A DNA stretch of 64,000 bases from Tubulanus polymorphus (Eukaryota; Nemertea; Palaeonemertea; Tubulaniformes; Tubulanidae). The DNA lies in NCBI RefSeq assembly GCF_964204645.1, contig NC_134035.1, positions 10,170,501-10,234,500 of the forward strand, written 5' to 3'. This document shows positions 18,381 to 29,326 of the stretch, piece after piece (the first letter of the stretch is position 1; every line of letters begins with the position of its first letter). Both the position numbers and the translations under genes were made by a program. Below the pieces are notes generated by a model. That model was not told where the DNA came from and did not search any database. It worked only from the letters and a program-made list of their open reading frames with translations.

Positions 18381-18734
18381 CGCTAGTTAAATCATGATCA
18401 GCTTCTCGATCAGTGCGTTTTGGTGAGATATCATTACTGCTTTAAGATAAACATTTTCTGAGCCCAGGATACATTTTCACGAATAAGTTTAAGCCTAAGA
18501 CGGTTAAGTTCGAAATGTTGTCCACATGAAGAAACCAACCTTAATGAAACCAAAAATTTTGATTTAACTTTTCGTGAAAATTGGCTTAGTTGTTCTGTTT
18601 AGGTGACCACGGTACTATTAAATGATGGGCTACTTTTACCACTTTTTAAGCAACAGCCTTGAATTCACCTTCTCAAATCATCTTTTCTTAAAATCTTATA
18701 TTCCGCATCTAAGTCAACATTGGCCGGTCCAACT
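18381..18734. other. Intron-like DNA
   Basis: No supported feature. Confidence 0.5.
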
Positions 18735-19010
18735 TCAGCCATTGTTCCCATAGTTATATGAATTCACGAATCCCATGTTTATCCCAGGTAAGTTCATAGT
18801 TGATCTTTTCTATTTTTCTTTTTTCCGAAGTGGGGCCTTTATCTGTAAAAGTGAACAGATACCATCGAACTACAGAGGCGTCTACACTTCAGTGGTGACT
18901 GGTCGATGAAGATGATTTTCAGGAAAATATGCTAAGGTGCTCATGGCAAATGCATGGCAATTGAAGTGTAAATGAATTTCGCAAATAATTCTCCGATTAG
19001 AGAAAATATC
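18735..19010. mobile_element. Degraded copy of the CATGGTTCCC MITE
   Basis: Shares with 33039-33368, in order: GTTCCCATAGTTATATGAAT, GGTGACTGGTCGATGAAGAT, GGCAAATGCA and AATTCTCCGATTAGAG. The termini are lost. Confidence 0.6.
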
Positions 19011-19420
19011 GTTTTGAAATTGCCACGTTTTTCCGCGCTTCCCCCGTTGTGAAAACCACGCTCAACCCCGGTCGCGGGACGATATTTCTTTTGATTTATG
19101 CATATTATAGTTTAGGAACGGAGGGAACTATTTCATCTCATGAGTCGTCGCGATGATGTCATCTACCTCAGTATGTGTCTGACGCACACACGCACACACG
19201 CACACACACACACACACAAACGCATATTCGAAATTATACATTGTCGATCACTATAATCTGTCAGACCACACCGTTAATAAAATACAGATCAACGGCGCAT
19301 ATATCAGAATTTATGAATTGCAATCGTAGATGTAAGCGCAGTGGATAGATTGACTACGATCAGCTCGCGCGGCGCGGCCCGGCGCCGCGGTGCGTATATA
19401 CGCGTGTACCGCCGATTTAT
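19011..19420. other. CpG-containing flank with CA repeat
   Basis: Contains a (CA)n stretch at 19181-19218 and a GC-rich palindrome-prone segment GGCGCGGCCCGGCGCCGCGG at 19369-19390 followed by GTATATAC. It could be a promoter for the frame at 19424 but is not otherwise supported. Confidence 0.3.
19181..19218. repeat. (CA)n microsatellite, imperfect
   Basis: CACACACGCACACACGCACA followed by a pure CA run. Confidence 0.95.
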
Positions 19421-19423
19421 CGG

Positions 19424-19624
19424 ATGTCAAACGCAGACCTGGCCTGTCAACGCTCCCACGGTGCTTTTAGTATTAATTATACCCAAGTGCTTAAAATAAT
19501 ATTCCTGCCACAAACTTGGATCCATCTGTCATACTTTTCGGTCTTCAGATCGGCTCTGATGACATATATCGGGTTACCGAATATCTATTTATGCTTTCTT
19601 TGCTTATTTCACCGGCAGCGATGA
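19424..19624 (+). CDS. Open frame, 66 aa, doubtful
   Basis: ATG at 19424 opens MSNADLACQRSHGAFSINYT and continues through hydrophobic segments (LKIIFLPQTWIHLSYFSVF, then YIGLPNIYLCFLCLF). It follows a GC-rich segment and a TATATA motif, but the TATA is too close to the ATG for a normal leader. Another frame (19516-19713) overlaps. It may be chance. Confidence 0.2.
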   Translation: MSNADLACQRSHGAFSINYTQVLKIIFLPQTWIHLSYFSVFRSALMTYIGLPNIYLCFLCLFHRQR

Positions 19625-19887
19625 CGAGGAGGGGGGAGGGGAGGGGGAGGTACGGGAGCACGGATCAACGTATTTTTAATGAATTCATCACGCACGTCAC
19701 TACGATTTTTTAAAGGCGGTCACCAGAATTAATACAAGCGTAACTATGTGCCATACTTTGCAACCATTTCTGCATTCTCGTAGAATTGTTTGAAAGTTCT
19801 TAAATAGTCTTAATTTTGCAAATTCGAAGCCGAGATTCTGGGTAAAATATTCATTTCAAACAAAATTTGAAACTAAAAAATGCGAAA

Positions 19888-20111
19888 CAGTATGACCACT
19901 CTTATTTCACTTGCTTTTTCCTAATTAGATCCTAGAATCTAATCAATAAGCACAGTCAAATATGTAAGATATAGACAGAAACTGAATGATTTTGTACGTG
20001 ATCTAAAACAATGTTAACAAATTTCCCTGATTATTAGCTTTTTAACAAAATTCCCTAACTTTTTAAAAGAAAAACAAAAATTCCCTGATTACCCGGTGAG
20101 TGGCCGCCCAG
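19888..20111. mobile_element. MITE family 2 copy
   Basis: The ends CAGTATGACCACTCTTATTT and GGTGAGTGGCCGCCC match the family in degraded form. The interior AGTCAAATATGTAAGATATA and AACTGAATGATTTTGTACG fits. Confidence 0.82.
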
Positions 20112-20648
20112 AACAATGTCTGTCAAATTCTCTCTCAAATTGGCACCATTTCCGATTCACCAAAATTGATGCCTGGTGGAAATTCGCATTTACCGATAAG
20201 CAACCGGCTGCAACCTCAGTTTTTCCATTGTTCCCGCGATAATTGACTCACTCATCTTTATACAATGAAATAAACCCAAAATGGCGTCTGCGAATTAGCA
20301 AAGTCATAAGTACGCGTACGTGCACGAAATGGTTTCTTTTGTGCGACATTTTCTTTCAAAATGCACACGCGCGCGCATGAGCAAGTCTTAAGTGGTTGAT
20401 TTTTTTTTCGGGCGGAGATGTAACACAAAGATTGCGAAACCATGTTTCGAGGGACCTTCAACTCGGATTGTAACCCCGTAGAATGCCAGCTGGTGACCTT
20501 CGATTGCCGCATATTGAATTCAAAGTTTCTTTTTTACAATCCTTTGAAGCGAAGATCCAGGTTAAGGATCTACTTTCCGAATAATCGATTGACTAGTTTA
20601 CGGGGATTCTCAGAAATCCATTCAAGAAATTTGAGTGAAATACATTGT
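20112..20648. other. No clear feature
   Basis: Contains overlapping frames on both strands (20258-20512 minus, 20442-20717 plus); the plus frame runs into the next MITE. Confidence 0.4.
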
Positions 20649-20911
20649 CAGGGTGGCCACTTAAATATGACTTGCTTAAACTATCACCTGACATGCACAT
20701 TGTTTTTCATGACTTGATCAATTTCAACATAGTCAAATATGTAAAACAGACGGAAACTGATTGCTTTTATGCGCGATCTAACAATCTCAACATATTCACA
20801 TATTTCCCAAACTTTTCTCAAATATTTAGCTTTTTAACCAAATTCCCTGACTTTTTTAAAGAAAATAAAATTCCCCGACTTTCCCTGATTTCCTGTTCAG
20901 TGGCCAGCCTC
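20649..20911. mobile_element. MITE family 2, full-length
   Basis: CAGGGTGGCCACTTAAATAT at the left and CAGTGGCCAGCCTC at the right are inverted repeats. The interior matches 18143. The open frame at 20645-20920 is the translated element. Confidence 0.9.
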
Positions 20912-21828
20912 ATTGTCTAAGGCCGTTATACTGAGTGAAAACTTCTGAAACAAAAAAAGAAACAATGAAGTTATGCGACGTATTTCTAATATATTGTGTT
21001 CGAAAAAGAACAAATGTCACGATGAATAAATCAGTTATCATAAATGAGCGTATTGCGCTGGATTTGATAATAATGATAGCGGTCCATCTGTTCGGGGTCT
21101 ACCAGTCGAGTCATCGTCGTCGTAGCGAGTACCGACCATATCGTTTAATTGATTATTATGAAAGATGATCGGTCTCGTTGTTCACGTTGAACCGTAATTG
21201 CGCTAATGTCGCGCACGGAAGTCTACTTTACTCCTCCACCAAGAGTCATTCAATAAGTGCGCGATGTGCGCTCCCCGTGTGCGTGCGCGCGCACGTGCTC
21301 GGCCAATGGCGTAATATCTTTAAAATCATTCTTCACCTGCTTCCTGCCTCGTGTCCTGATTCATTCTAATGGTGATATCTCTCGTATATGCTTGTACCGT
21401 TCAATGACGGCTATATTGCACGTCGTGCTGTTTTTTTGTTGGTCAAGTCACCGCTATCTATAACACCGACAATTCACGAACAATAGTCTTCATGAATTTC
21501 GCGTAACGCTATATCTATCAATTAAGTTAGATTTTCTAAACGTTAAAAATACACAATTTTCGATCAAAATCCATAGATCTTCGTCAATATGCAACACATG
21601 CGCAATGTATATGCAGTATAAATTGGGGAGTTGTATCATCCCTTATCTCTGTTAAGGTTGGGGTGCTGGATCCTGATCTGTATGGCTTTCCTGACTCTTC
21701 TCTGAACAAGTGTCGTTCCCTACTAGGCCTATCTACATAACACTAATCTCTACTGGAGTGAATTCCGAATAAAGAATATCAACAAATTTGGCAAACAGTA
21801 TGTAACAAGAATACCTCCATAATAATGA
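20912..21828. other. No clear feature
   Basis: Short frames at 20935-21168, 21178-21369 and 21257-21463 overlap or have biased composition. No splice-supported exon found. Confidence 0.4.
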
Positions 21829-22072
21829 AAATGACGATTATGCATTGAAAATCTCAAAATAATAACGAAAAAATTATATATAGTCCGAAAATGTTTCCTT
21901 GAGCTAGTAGTTTATTACACGTTTCGACCGTATTCTAATCGTCACCTTCGGCAATACTGCATAATAGAATATAGTTGAAACATCGAATGGACTACTAGCT
22001 CAAGCAAACATTTTCGGACTCTATATTATTTTCTCGTTATCATTTTCGGATTCTCAACGCATAATCGTCACA
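21829..22072. mobile_element. Foldback element with 80-bp arms
   Basis: The left arm (GACGATTATGCATTGAAAAT ... AGTCCGAAAATGTTTCCTTG, AGCTAGTAGT) is the imperfect complement of the right arm (ACTACTAGCTCAAGCAAACA ... ATTTTCGGATTCTCAACGCA, TAATCGTC). The loop holds CGACCGTATTCTAATCGTCA and a smaller inverted repeat. Pieces of the loop motif recur at 7341 and 48930. Confidence 0.88.
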
Positions 22073-22204
22073 ACACGGTGTTTTATCGATGGTTATCTCG
22101 TTTGGAACAGTATCGCGCGCATACGTGCGCCACTTAAGTAACGTGATAAGAAAGAAGAAAGAAAAGTTCAGCCGGCCATTAATAAAAAAATATCCTCGGA
22201 ACGA

Positions 22205-22441
22205 TTAGAAGTTCTCGGGCGAGCTGACACGTTTTAACCCCGGTTTGAACAGCCGGTGAAGTGCCATGTCGAGACGTCCTCCGTCGTCGTCGTACGTACA
22301 AAGAAAATGTATAAGACAAAGCGAAACAATGGCGCGAAAAGACATGACATAAGTAGTCGGATTTGCTGACACAATCGGAACCGAAGAACCGCCGATGAAC
22401 GGAGCGGAAAAAATCCCCCAGAGGACGCACAAAAGGTGCAT
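22205..22441 (-). CDS. Open frame with signal-like start, doubtful
   Basis: ATG at 22441 opens MHLLCVLWGIFSAPFIGGSS, which could be a signal peptide. A second hydrophobic stretch (VMSFRAIVSLCLIHFLC) and a polar end with SSPENF follow. Another minus-strand frame (22179-22517) overlaps fully, so the evidence is weak. Confidence 0.2.
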   Translation of the reverse strand: MHLLCVLWGIFSAPFIGGSSVPIVSANPTTYVMSFRAIVSLCLIHFLCTYDDDGGRLDMALHRLFKPGLKRVSSPENF

Positions 22442-23340
22442 ACATGAACGAAGCCATCTGCATTCGTGCCGCGCTAACAATTAAAGTCATTTGCAAGTTA
22501 TATTTGAGCAACTGCAAGAACTAATACCTTCGAGTGCGCAGGCGAATTATCGTCGAACGGAGGGGTTGAGTCGACGTAAAGAAATAGTTTGGTAAAGGAC
22601 GAAGAAATTGGTCGGATATATTTTGCTCCTCGAATTGAAAGGAAAAGAAATTTAACAGACGACGAAGTTGAGACGATTTCTACTCTTGCTGCATATCATT
22701 AAGAGAAACCCACACTTTCAAATCAAACAACTGTTCTTGTTTTTTCGTACGTTTCCAGTAGAATCCTTCCACCGACCTTTCTATTTTGAAATGTCATTTT
22801 GAAATCAACTTTGAAGATAGATAAATGTGAATGAAGACTTTCAAATAAACTGAAAATGGGTGGAAGGATTATTCCCGAAACATAAGAAAAAAATAACAGT
22901 TGTTAGAATTGATATTGCGGGTTTATCTTAAAGATGTACTTCAGCAACGTCGTAATAAACAATTTCTCAAAAAACTTATAAAATATCTACTAGATCCCAC
23001 TTAAAATAAAACTATCAATATTTTGCTACTGCAGATACTATTTTTGAAAAAGCTTTGTTCAGTCGGGCCGGGCTGTACGTCGCGCTGTCAAAAAATTCCC
23101 TACATAAATAACGTTCTTAAAAACGGTCGTAACGACAACGTTCACTCCTGCTGCGGTCAGATACTGGTGCCGTTTAAAATTCAATACCATTCGCTTTAAA
23201 TATCAAGTACATTAATATGTAAATCTTAAACCTTTATTTGGTCTGTCATCGCGTTTGATCGATACCTTTGTCGACGCAGGCTTTTCAAAATTCAAAGCTG
23301 ACATAATTCGAGTTTTAAAGCCGCTGAAATAGTACCGGGA
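22442..23340. other. No clear feature
   Basis: Intron-like. A short inverted match CCACCGACCTTTCTATTTT / GGGTGGAAGGATTATT around 22767-22873 may be another decayed foldback. Confidence 0.4.
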
Positions 23341-23746
23341 GAACGTGTTAGGTATTATTAGCGAAAAAAGAGCGCGAAATACCTTTGTTAATCGGTGGCC
23401 GGCTTTTCTTATGGAAAAATATAGTTTTAATCCGATGCCCGGTGTACGCGCCGCGCCAGCAGTCGACGCACAAAAGACCCGAGAAACATCTCACGAGCAG
23501 ATGATGATGGATCTTACAATCGATGGCAGGCAGTCCGACTGACTTAAGCAACTTATGATTTAATTTATGAAAGCCGACTCTGTTATTACGGGGAGACGCG
23601 ACCCGCGATAACGGATAAAGGGCTGGCAACCTATTTAACATTTCACAAGTTTCGTCGATTCGACGATTTGTATCGGACGGATGCGACATCGCGCGTACGC
23701 TCGAGCGTGTCAAATCGCGCGCACGTGCACTCTCTACGATGTAATC
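23341..23746. other. CpG-containing DNA with overlapping frames
   Basis: A minus-strand frame of 121 codons (23348-23713) and a plus frame (23345-23542) overlap. Neither has splice or promoter support. Confidence 0.3.
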
Positions 23747-23932
23747 TCCCTCTCTCTCTCTCTTGCTCGTTCGCTTGGACCGAATTGCATCACCTCAACG
23801 TCCTCATTCCTCTTTAATTCTCGATCGTAACTTTGCATAATTTTGCATTATAATTTATTCATAATATGAGCTCTCTCTCCCTCTCTCTCTCCCCCTCCCC
23901 CTCTCTCTCTTTCCCCCTCTCTCTTTCACTCG
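23747..23932. repeat. Pyrimidine (CT-rich) tracts
   Basis: CTCCCTCTCTCTCTCTCTTG at 23747 and a longer imperfect CT/CCCCCT tract at 23872-23932, separated by about 100 bp. Confidence 0.9.
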
Positions 23933-24035
23933 ACTGATGATGATCGATCAACTCAATTATACAGTCGTGTACTAGAAAGCCACTCACACACTCAAAAGAA
24001 TGGATTTTGAAATTTCATCCGACTTTGCCCGATGA

Positions 24036-24107
24036 TTAGCCGCGGTAGTGGTCGAAGCAATTCACGACGATTACCGATAATTGCTTTTTTGGTGTCGATT
24101 TAAATAT
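24036..24107 (-). CDS. Candidate exon, unassigned
   Basis: A very good acceptor (GGGTCTTTTTCCTCAG) opens IFKSTPKKQLSVIVVNCFDH, stopping at TAA (24036), or ending earlier at a donor TCG|GTAATC (24075). It could be an isolated exon or noise. No family recognised. Confidence 0.25.
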   Translation of the reverse strand: MFKSTPKKQLSVIVVNCFDHYRG

Positions 24108-25311
24108 CTGAGGAAAAAGACCCCGTTAAGGAGTTAATCTTTTAGGTGAAACTAGGTCCAGGGGGTTGGGGGCCTTATGAGACTACTGTATGACCCTCAA
24201 ATCATGAGCGCCCCCCGTTCATTCAAAGGCACGATTTCTAGAAAATTCTAGAAATAATGCTATTTTTCCTATTAAAAGGGTAGTGACAGAATGAGCTTTT
24301 TCTAATTGATTTTTCAAAAAAATTTCGTAAGGCCCCTTAATTCTGTTGTTTAAGGCTGATAAAGAACTCTGGAAATTGTTACAAAAACAACCACCATTTA
24401 TTCATGACAAGTGATAAAATGCTCCTGTCCTTATACGGACAGGAGGCAGCAATATTGAAAAAAAAAAAAAACACTACCAACTGAATGTAGAATCTAGATT
24501 GAGACGAATAAATGAATGATACTTATTGCGAAACGTAAATTCACCGTACTCCGTAGCCCTCGGAGAGTATTCTATCGCGTAAAAAAAGATTCCCGCGCGT
24601 TTCTCGTAATCAAAGCACACTTGTTCCCCCTAGTGATTTCAAATTTATCATTTCCATTCGATTGCAATTACGCACGATACAGATACGTCGTCGTCGTCGG
24701 TTGTTGTTGTTGTTTTTTGCCGCCACTTTACGCTCGGCGTAAACGAGATACGCGCGATAACACCCGATTTACATAATTCGCGAATAAATCGGAGAAATGA
24801 AAATTTGTTTCATTTTGTTTCTTTTCCCACCCGATCGGATCGAGCCACGCGGCGGAGTCGCTCACGCGATAACGCAGGAATTATTTCTAAGGCTGAAACG
24901 TTGTTATTCGTACATCGTACATAAGGGAACGTTTGGCTTAACGACCTCGACGACCTCGGTTACCGAGGGATTAATCGGAAAATTGATCTTCGGCGGGAAT
25001 TCATTGTTTCGAAGGAAATCACGTTTCAAACTAACGTTTCATCTACAGGACCGAGTTCCACAGTTGCTAGATTTAACTACGTTCAAAGCTTTGGTTGATC
25101 GTCTAATTCATCGATTCTTGTTCATCGTCAATTATTCTTAATCTTATGATACAAAGGACTGGAATAACAATCAATTTTGATGAGTCAATATTTTATATTT
25201 CAAATAACTAAACAACTCACAACTTCTGATCTTCCTATTAATGCTTAGCCTTTATCCATGTATATCTATTTCATATTGCGATACTCTGAGCAATCCATAT
25301 AGGGCAGTTGG
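24108..25311. other. Frames without support; GTTCCACAG fragment
   Basis: Plus frames at 24516-24776 and 24797-25141 have no splice or promoter support. A fragment of the palindromic MITE (GACCGAGTTCCACAGTTGCT) lies at 25046. A poly-A run is at about 24457-24470. Confidence 0.35.
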
Positions 25312-25436
25312 TCATTTATCAGTCGGACCGGCCAATGTCTTATCAGTGCCTATAACACAGTCCAAGTTTGTATCATTTTTCAAACATATATTTGCCTCAG
25401 TGTAAGGTGCCAGTGTCATGCAGCCTTTGGGCATAG
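25312..25436 (-). CDS. Candidate terminal exon, unassigned
   Basis: An acceptor-like tract ending ACTGGCCCAG opens a frame with MPKGCMTLAPYTEANICLKN and then DTNLDCVIGTDKTLAGPTDK, TGA. Balanced composition with three Cys suggests an extracellular segment. The frame continues upstream through TATACA-rich low-complexity DNA, so it could also be chance. Confidence 0.25.
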
Positions 25437-25733
25437 CTGGGCCAGTATAGTGTACAATGTGTACATAATGTATACTGTATTGTATGTACATAATATTTTC
25501 TATGCGAACAAAGTTTATCGAATTATATTGAATTCTTTCCATCTCATTTAGGTCCCTCTAGCACTTTCATCTGTACACTGTTCTACTGTATCTGAACATT
25601 GCGAAATATAATTCTTATTGAATAAATTTCTGGGCAGGAATCCCATTATTATCTATTTACTCATCATGTATGTATTTTACATACTGTACAAGTACGATTC
25701 GTAGCACATTTTTTTGTGATGCGCGCGTTTTAG

Positions 25734-25800
25734 CACAGAAAACCGACAGATGCCGACCTCCCGGTGCTACGCGTCGGAGGGAACCATTGTCACCGGAGCG
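25734..25800 (+). CDS. Candidate internal exon (67 nt)
   Basis: The acceptor (TTTTTTTGTGATGCGCGCGT then TTTAG) and the consensus donor GAGCG|GTAAGT are good. GC is well above the flanks. All three frames are open; one reads TENRQMPTSRCYASEGTIVT and another RKPTDADLPVLRVGGNHCHR. The second would join exon 39463-39595 in phase. Frame and product unresolved. Confidence 0.3.
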
Positions 25801-26225
25801 GTAAGTAATCACACGAAATATTTCTACTTCTGGTTATTCCTATTTTAGGCTTTGTTTAAGCGAACAAAAGTATGCAAATGTTAATAATACGTGACGCGGA
25901 CATTAATTGTACGCGCGTGCGCCACATTTCCAGAAAATAACGTCGATAATCACAATAGGCAAAACTGACTTGATCAGAAAGGATCCGGTGACTGAGAAAA
26001 CAACGAGACAATTGAACGAAATATCTACGAAATGAAAAAAAATGGATGTCGTATAATAGATGGTATTATAGTAGATATGAAACAATAATGAAGCTTTTCA
26101 TCCATCGAGAAAACTACGATACAATTGCGCGTTATCTGAATCAACCGATCTAAAAGGAAATCCGACTTGTTTTGATGGTACATGCGCAAGTATATCGTCA
26201 ATAGTTTAAACTATGCACATTCCCA

Positions 26226-26443
26226 TGACCTTGCCCCATCCTCCCATATATGCTTTGGTATCGCTAGACTTTGCCAGGAAAACTCCGGCGCCAATCAGAT
26301 TGCCTGTTGTATAATCGCTGAGGCAAATTAACTATAACTGGAAAATAAAACAGTACTTCTGATTGGCTAATTATTACACCATCTAAGCTGCGCACTCAGA
26401 TTAGTTAGGCAGGGTTCAAATCCCAGCCTGGCAAGGATGCGTG
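26226..26443. mobile_element. Foldback family 6 (tRNA-like ends), degraded copy
   Basis: GCCAATCAGATTGCCTGTTG, then TACACCATCTAAGCTGCGCA and GGCAGGGTTCAAATCCCAGC parallel the copy at 28760-29070. The phrase GGTTCAAATCCC matches a tRNA B box. Confidence 0.65.
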
Positions 26444-26478
26444 CATATATAGCAGCAAAGGTAACAAGTTTCAACCAG

Positions 26479-26688
26479 CTATACGTTATCTATCGAAGTC
26501 ATCGGGGGCCGGCGCTGGTTATTGAACCGGGCAATCACCGTTAATTCTAATTCGTACGAATCAAGTACGACGATATCAATCGCTCGATTCAGATTAAATC
26601 GATCGTATGAATGGACCATTGTCCAGCGGCGCATGCAGCCGTTATTCACTAACGCGCCATAAGTGGGTGTATATATAATCGTTTTCAT
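26479..26688 (-). CDS. Open frame, 69 aa, doubtful
   Basis: ATG at 26688 opens MKTIIYTPTYGALVNNGCMR, then NLNRAIDIVVLDSYELELTV and a stop at 26479. Composition is balanced, but there is no promoter or splice evidence. The DNA also holds near-palindromes (TAATTCGTACGAAT), so it may instead be a conserved non-coding element. Confidence 0.25.
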   Translation of the reverse strand: MKTIIYTPTYGALVNNGCMRRWTMVHSYDRFNLNRAIDIVVLDSYELELTVIARFNNQRRPPMTSIDNV

Positions 26689-26739
26689 TATACAAATTAA
26701 AGGTTTTAAAAAGTCATCCGTACATCCATCTAGTCCTTA

Positions 26740-27220
26740 AAGCCCCCTTTGACAGCTGTGACCGTCGAGCCCGGGCTCCCCGCAGGTATAATAACTTAAT
26801 TATTAGTAGCTCGTATGATGGAAAATGTGTCCGTTTCCGTCGACAGTAAACACCGGAGTAGCGCTCGGGTTTTTCAGCCGCGGGTATTCATTAGCGAGGA
26901 CAACGAGTTCTCGTCGGGCGGCCCGCTCTCATTAAAGACTGCCCCCTGCGTGGACGTAAGCATCGGCGACTTGTTCGCATGCGTAATTACACGTTACACC
27001 CACAATGGACGCTTCGCGATGTGACAAGTGTAAAACGCCGCCGATTCCCCGCGCGGACATCTCGTATTCGATTATCAAAATCGTGTATTTCGGATTGCCG
27101 AAATAAAGCGACGCGTAATTCGATTGCGACGACGGCGTGTGAAATGTTGTTATTTGTTATTCGCGACGTTGAAAGAAGAAAACGAACAAACCGTAGAAGA
27201 AAGCTTTGGATTTAATTGAA
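26740..27220. promoter_or_regulatory. CpG-moderate block, possible regulatory element
   Basis: GC rises sharply (TTTCCGTCGACAGTAAACAC, GAGGACAACGAGTTCTCGTC) with interspersed TAATTA and ATTAAAG motifs. Plus frames 26815-27024 and 26979-27215 overlap. Either a coding exon in one of these or, more likely in my view, a regulatory block. Confidence 0.25.
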
Positions 27221-27279
27221 TTCTGAGTCAGAGTCGAATCAGTGATTGAAACTGGATTTAGGATCCGTACATGTTGTTG

Positions 27280-27680
27280 TATGTACCTCCATGCTTGTAC
27301 CTATATGCATACATGTAAATCTTTAGCGCATATGTACATGTACATATATACAGTGTATATAAATGTACAGTAGGAATGTACATGTGCACAGTTCATTTTC
27401 ATACTTACAGATGTATATCATGTATATGTATATACATGTACATTATAAACACATATTTATGTATATACTTGTACAATACATATAGTGCATTATCATACAT
27501 GCATGAAAACATATAGCATGTACATGTACATTACATACATATACTTATTGATGTATATAGATGAATTTATTATTATTAACCTGTTATATGTATGTACACA
27601 TTCATGTGCAATTACATACATGTTTGTATGTATCTATGTACATTTATGTATGCAAACCTATAGTATGTGTGTACATGCGT
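27280..27680. repeat. Low-complexity TGTACA/ACATGT/TATATG block
   Basis: Four hundred bases dominated by TACATGTAC, ATGTATA and TATACAT motifs, many self-complementary. The frame inside it (27485-27694) is low-complexity. Confidence 0.85.
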
Positions 27681-27689
27681 GCACTCTAT

Positions 27690-28590
27690 TTTAGAACATG
27701 TTCTAATAGAGCATAATGACTTCATGGCAGCTAAATTTCAAATATCCAGTATTTAAAAGCTATTGCATGAGCTGAACACTGATACATAAAGGTCGAAGTA
27801 ATAATTTTCACAAATTCTTCTTATCATTTTCAATTATTTGAATTTCAATCTATGCGACGATCGGTCCGTCGTCTGCTAAGCGTGTATACGACGACGACTA
27901 CGCTTCGAAATTTGAAATGAATTCTTTTTACCTCTGGCTGAATAGCGGATGATATTGCATTCGAACACGCTACGCAATAATTATATATCGCGTCGATGAC
28001 GACCGTGTCCTTATTGTCGTATCATATTTTCAATTTGACGACGGCAGGTCTCTCTAACTCTTACGGAGCGAGCGGGGAGAGGAGAATGAGAGAGAGCGTA
28101 GCACGGCTAATAAATTAAATACCGTACATATTTGTCGAGTTGAATCAATTCAAAATCGCGTTGACGTCGTTTGTAAAATGTTGGCGAAACGTTGCGTGCG
28201 CCGAGCAAATTAAAACGCGAAAGAATTGATAAGTAATATGAATGACTCGCGCTTTATTGCATAAATTCCTAAGTATCTTCGCGTTCTGTATTCGTTCATT
28301 TACCGAGCCCCAGCCCGCCTGTCATACGCGAACAGTGTGGACGACGTCGTCGCCGTAGTCGCGTGGATTGTTCTAAATTACGAGATTAAATATTTTCGAT
28401 GAAACGACAACATACCGAGTCGGGCGGAATTCCATTTTCGATAAAAACATCAAAAACTTCAGAAAGAAATACGAGTCTTTTCATTATCAGCATTTGTGAA
28501 CATCAAATTGATTCGTAACCGATCACAAAATCAGTTTGATAGTAATCAGTTTGATAGTTGGGTTGTGAAAGGCAGCCGTTCGTTTAACCA
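27690..28590. other. Intron-like and CpG-moderate DNA
   Basis: Includes TTTATTGCATAAATTCC and CGACGACGA runs and a purine patch at 28068-28100. No supported exon. Confidence 0.4.
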
Positions 28591-28591
28591 C

Positions 28592-28689
28592 TCAATTCCA
28601 CAGCTCTGGGTTAAATCTTACTCCTTGAGTTGAAATATTGGAAATGAAATAATTTTGACTCAAACTCATAATCATGGAACTGGGTCTAC
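28592..28689. mobile_element. Palindromic MITE (TTCCACAG family) copy
   Basis: CAATTCCACAGCTCTGGGTT pairs imperfectly with the right side TCATAATCATGGAACTGGGT. The inner TTGACTCAAACTC matches the family. Confidence 0.65.
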
Positions 28690-28759
28690 TGCGCAATGGT
28701 GAAATAGCTTGATCTGAAAGGACAAGCTGATGATGTTATGCTCGATATTTAACATGTCT

Positions 28760-29070
28760 GGTCACCATCACCCTCCTTCGGCAGTGATTTGAACCCGATA
28801 GCATCACTATAGACTCAGCCACGGCACGAAACGCTGCCACATGACACTTCGGTGCGCAGGTACATGCACAGATTTGCCGCACGAAAACTTGTGCAGCCAA
28901 TCAGATTGCCCGCTGTAATTCCTGGATTAATGATGAAATGGAAAAACCCAGACTAGAAAAAAAATTGGATTTCTGATAACAATACACCATCTAAGTTGTG
29001 GCAGGGTTTCATACTGTGGCTGAGTCTAGCGATGCCATCAAGTTGGAATCCCTGCCTGAGAAGGATGGGT
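28760..29070. mobile_element. Foldback element with tRNA-like 75-bp ends
   Basis: The left arm (GCAGTGATTTGAACCCGATA, GACTCAGCCACGGCACGAAA) is the imperfect complement of the right arm (AGTTGTGGCAGGGTTTCATA, GTGGCTGAGTCTAGCGATGC, ATCCCTGCC). The arm carries TGGCTGAGTCTAG (A-box-like) and, in related copies, GGTTCAAATCC (B-box-like), but too close together for a whole tRNA. Related pieces: 26226-26443 and 44126-44225. Confidence 0.85.
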
Positions 29071-29089
29071 CAGTAATAACTCGCATGTG

Positions 29090-29326
29090 TCATCCAACCA
29101 TCCTTGATCGGCCCAAGGATTTGGCGAAAACCAGATAATTGTACTCGCGTCTGGGCTGATCTGAATCCAGGAATCCTGATTGCAGAATTTGCTCAACATC
29201 GATTGTACCATTCCAAACCTTAGCCATATATAAGGCGCCGTACTGAGTTAAGAAAGGCACATTTTTTCTAAATGTTTCCAGAATCTCTTCCGAAGACAGC
29301 ACTTCTTCTGCATCCCCTAACACCAT
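29090..29326 (-). CDS. Locus C, candidate 3' terminal exon (78 codons)
   Basis: A single open frame reading MVLGDAEEVLSSEEILETFR, then KNVPFLTQYGALYMAKVWNG, TIDVEQILQSGFLDSDQPRR and a short end, TGA at 29090. The composition is well balanced (acid, basic and hydrophobic residues spread as in helices). A minus-strand acceptor ending ACTATATCAG abuts the ATG codon, so this is either a phase-0 terminal exon or a start codon. It joins exon 40404-40351 in phase. It ends 20 bp from a foldback element. The product is unknown. Confidence 0.45.
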   Translation of the reverse strand: MVLGDAEEVLSSEEILETFRKNVPFLTQYGALYMAKVWNGTIDVEQILQSGFLDSDQPRREYNYLVFAKSLGRSRMVG

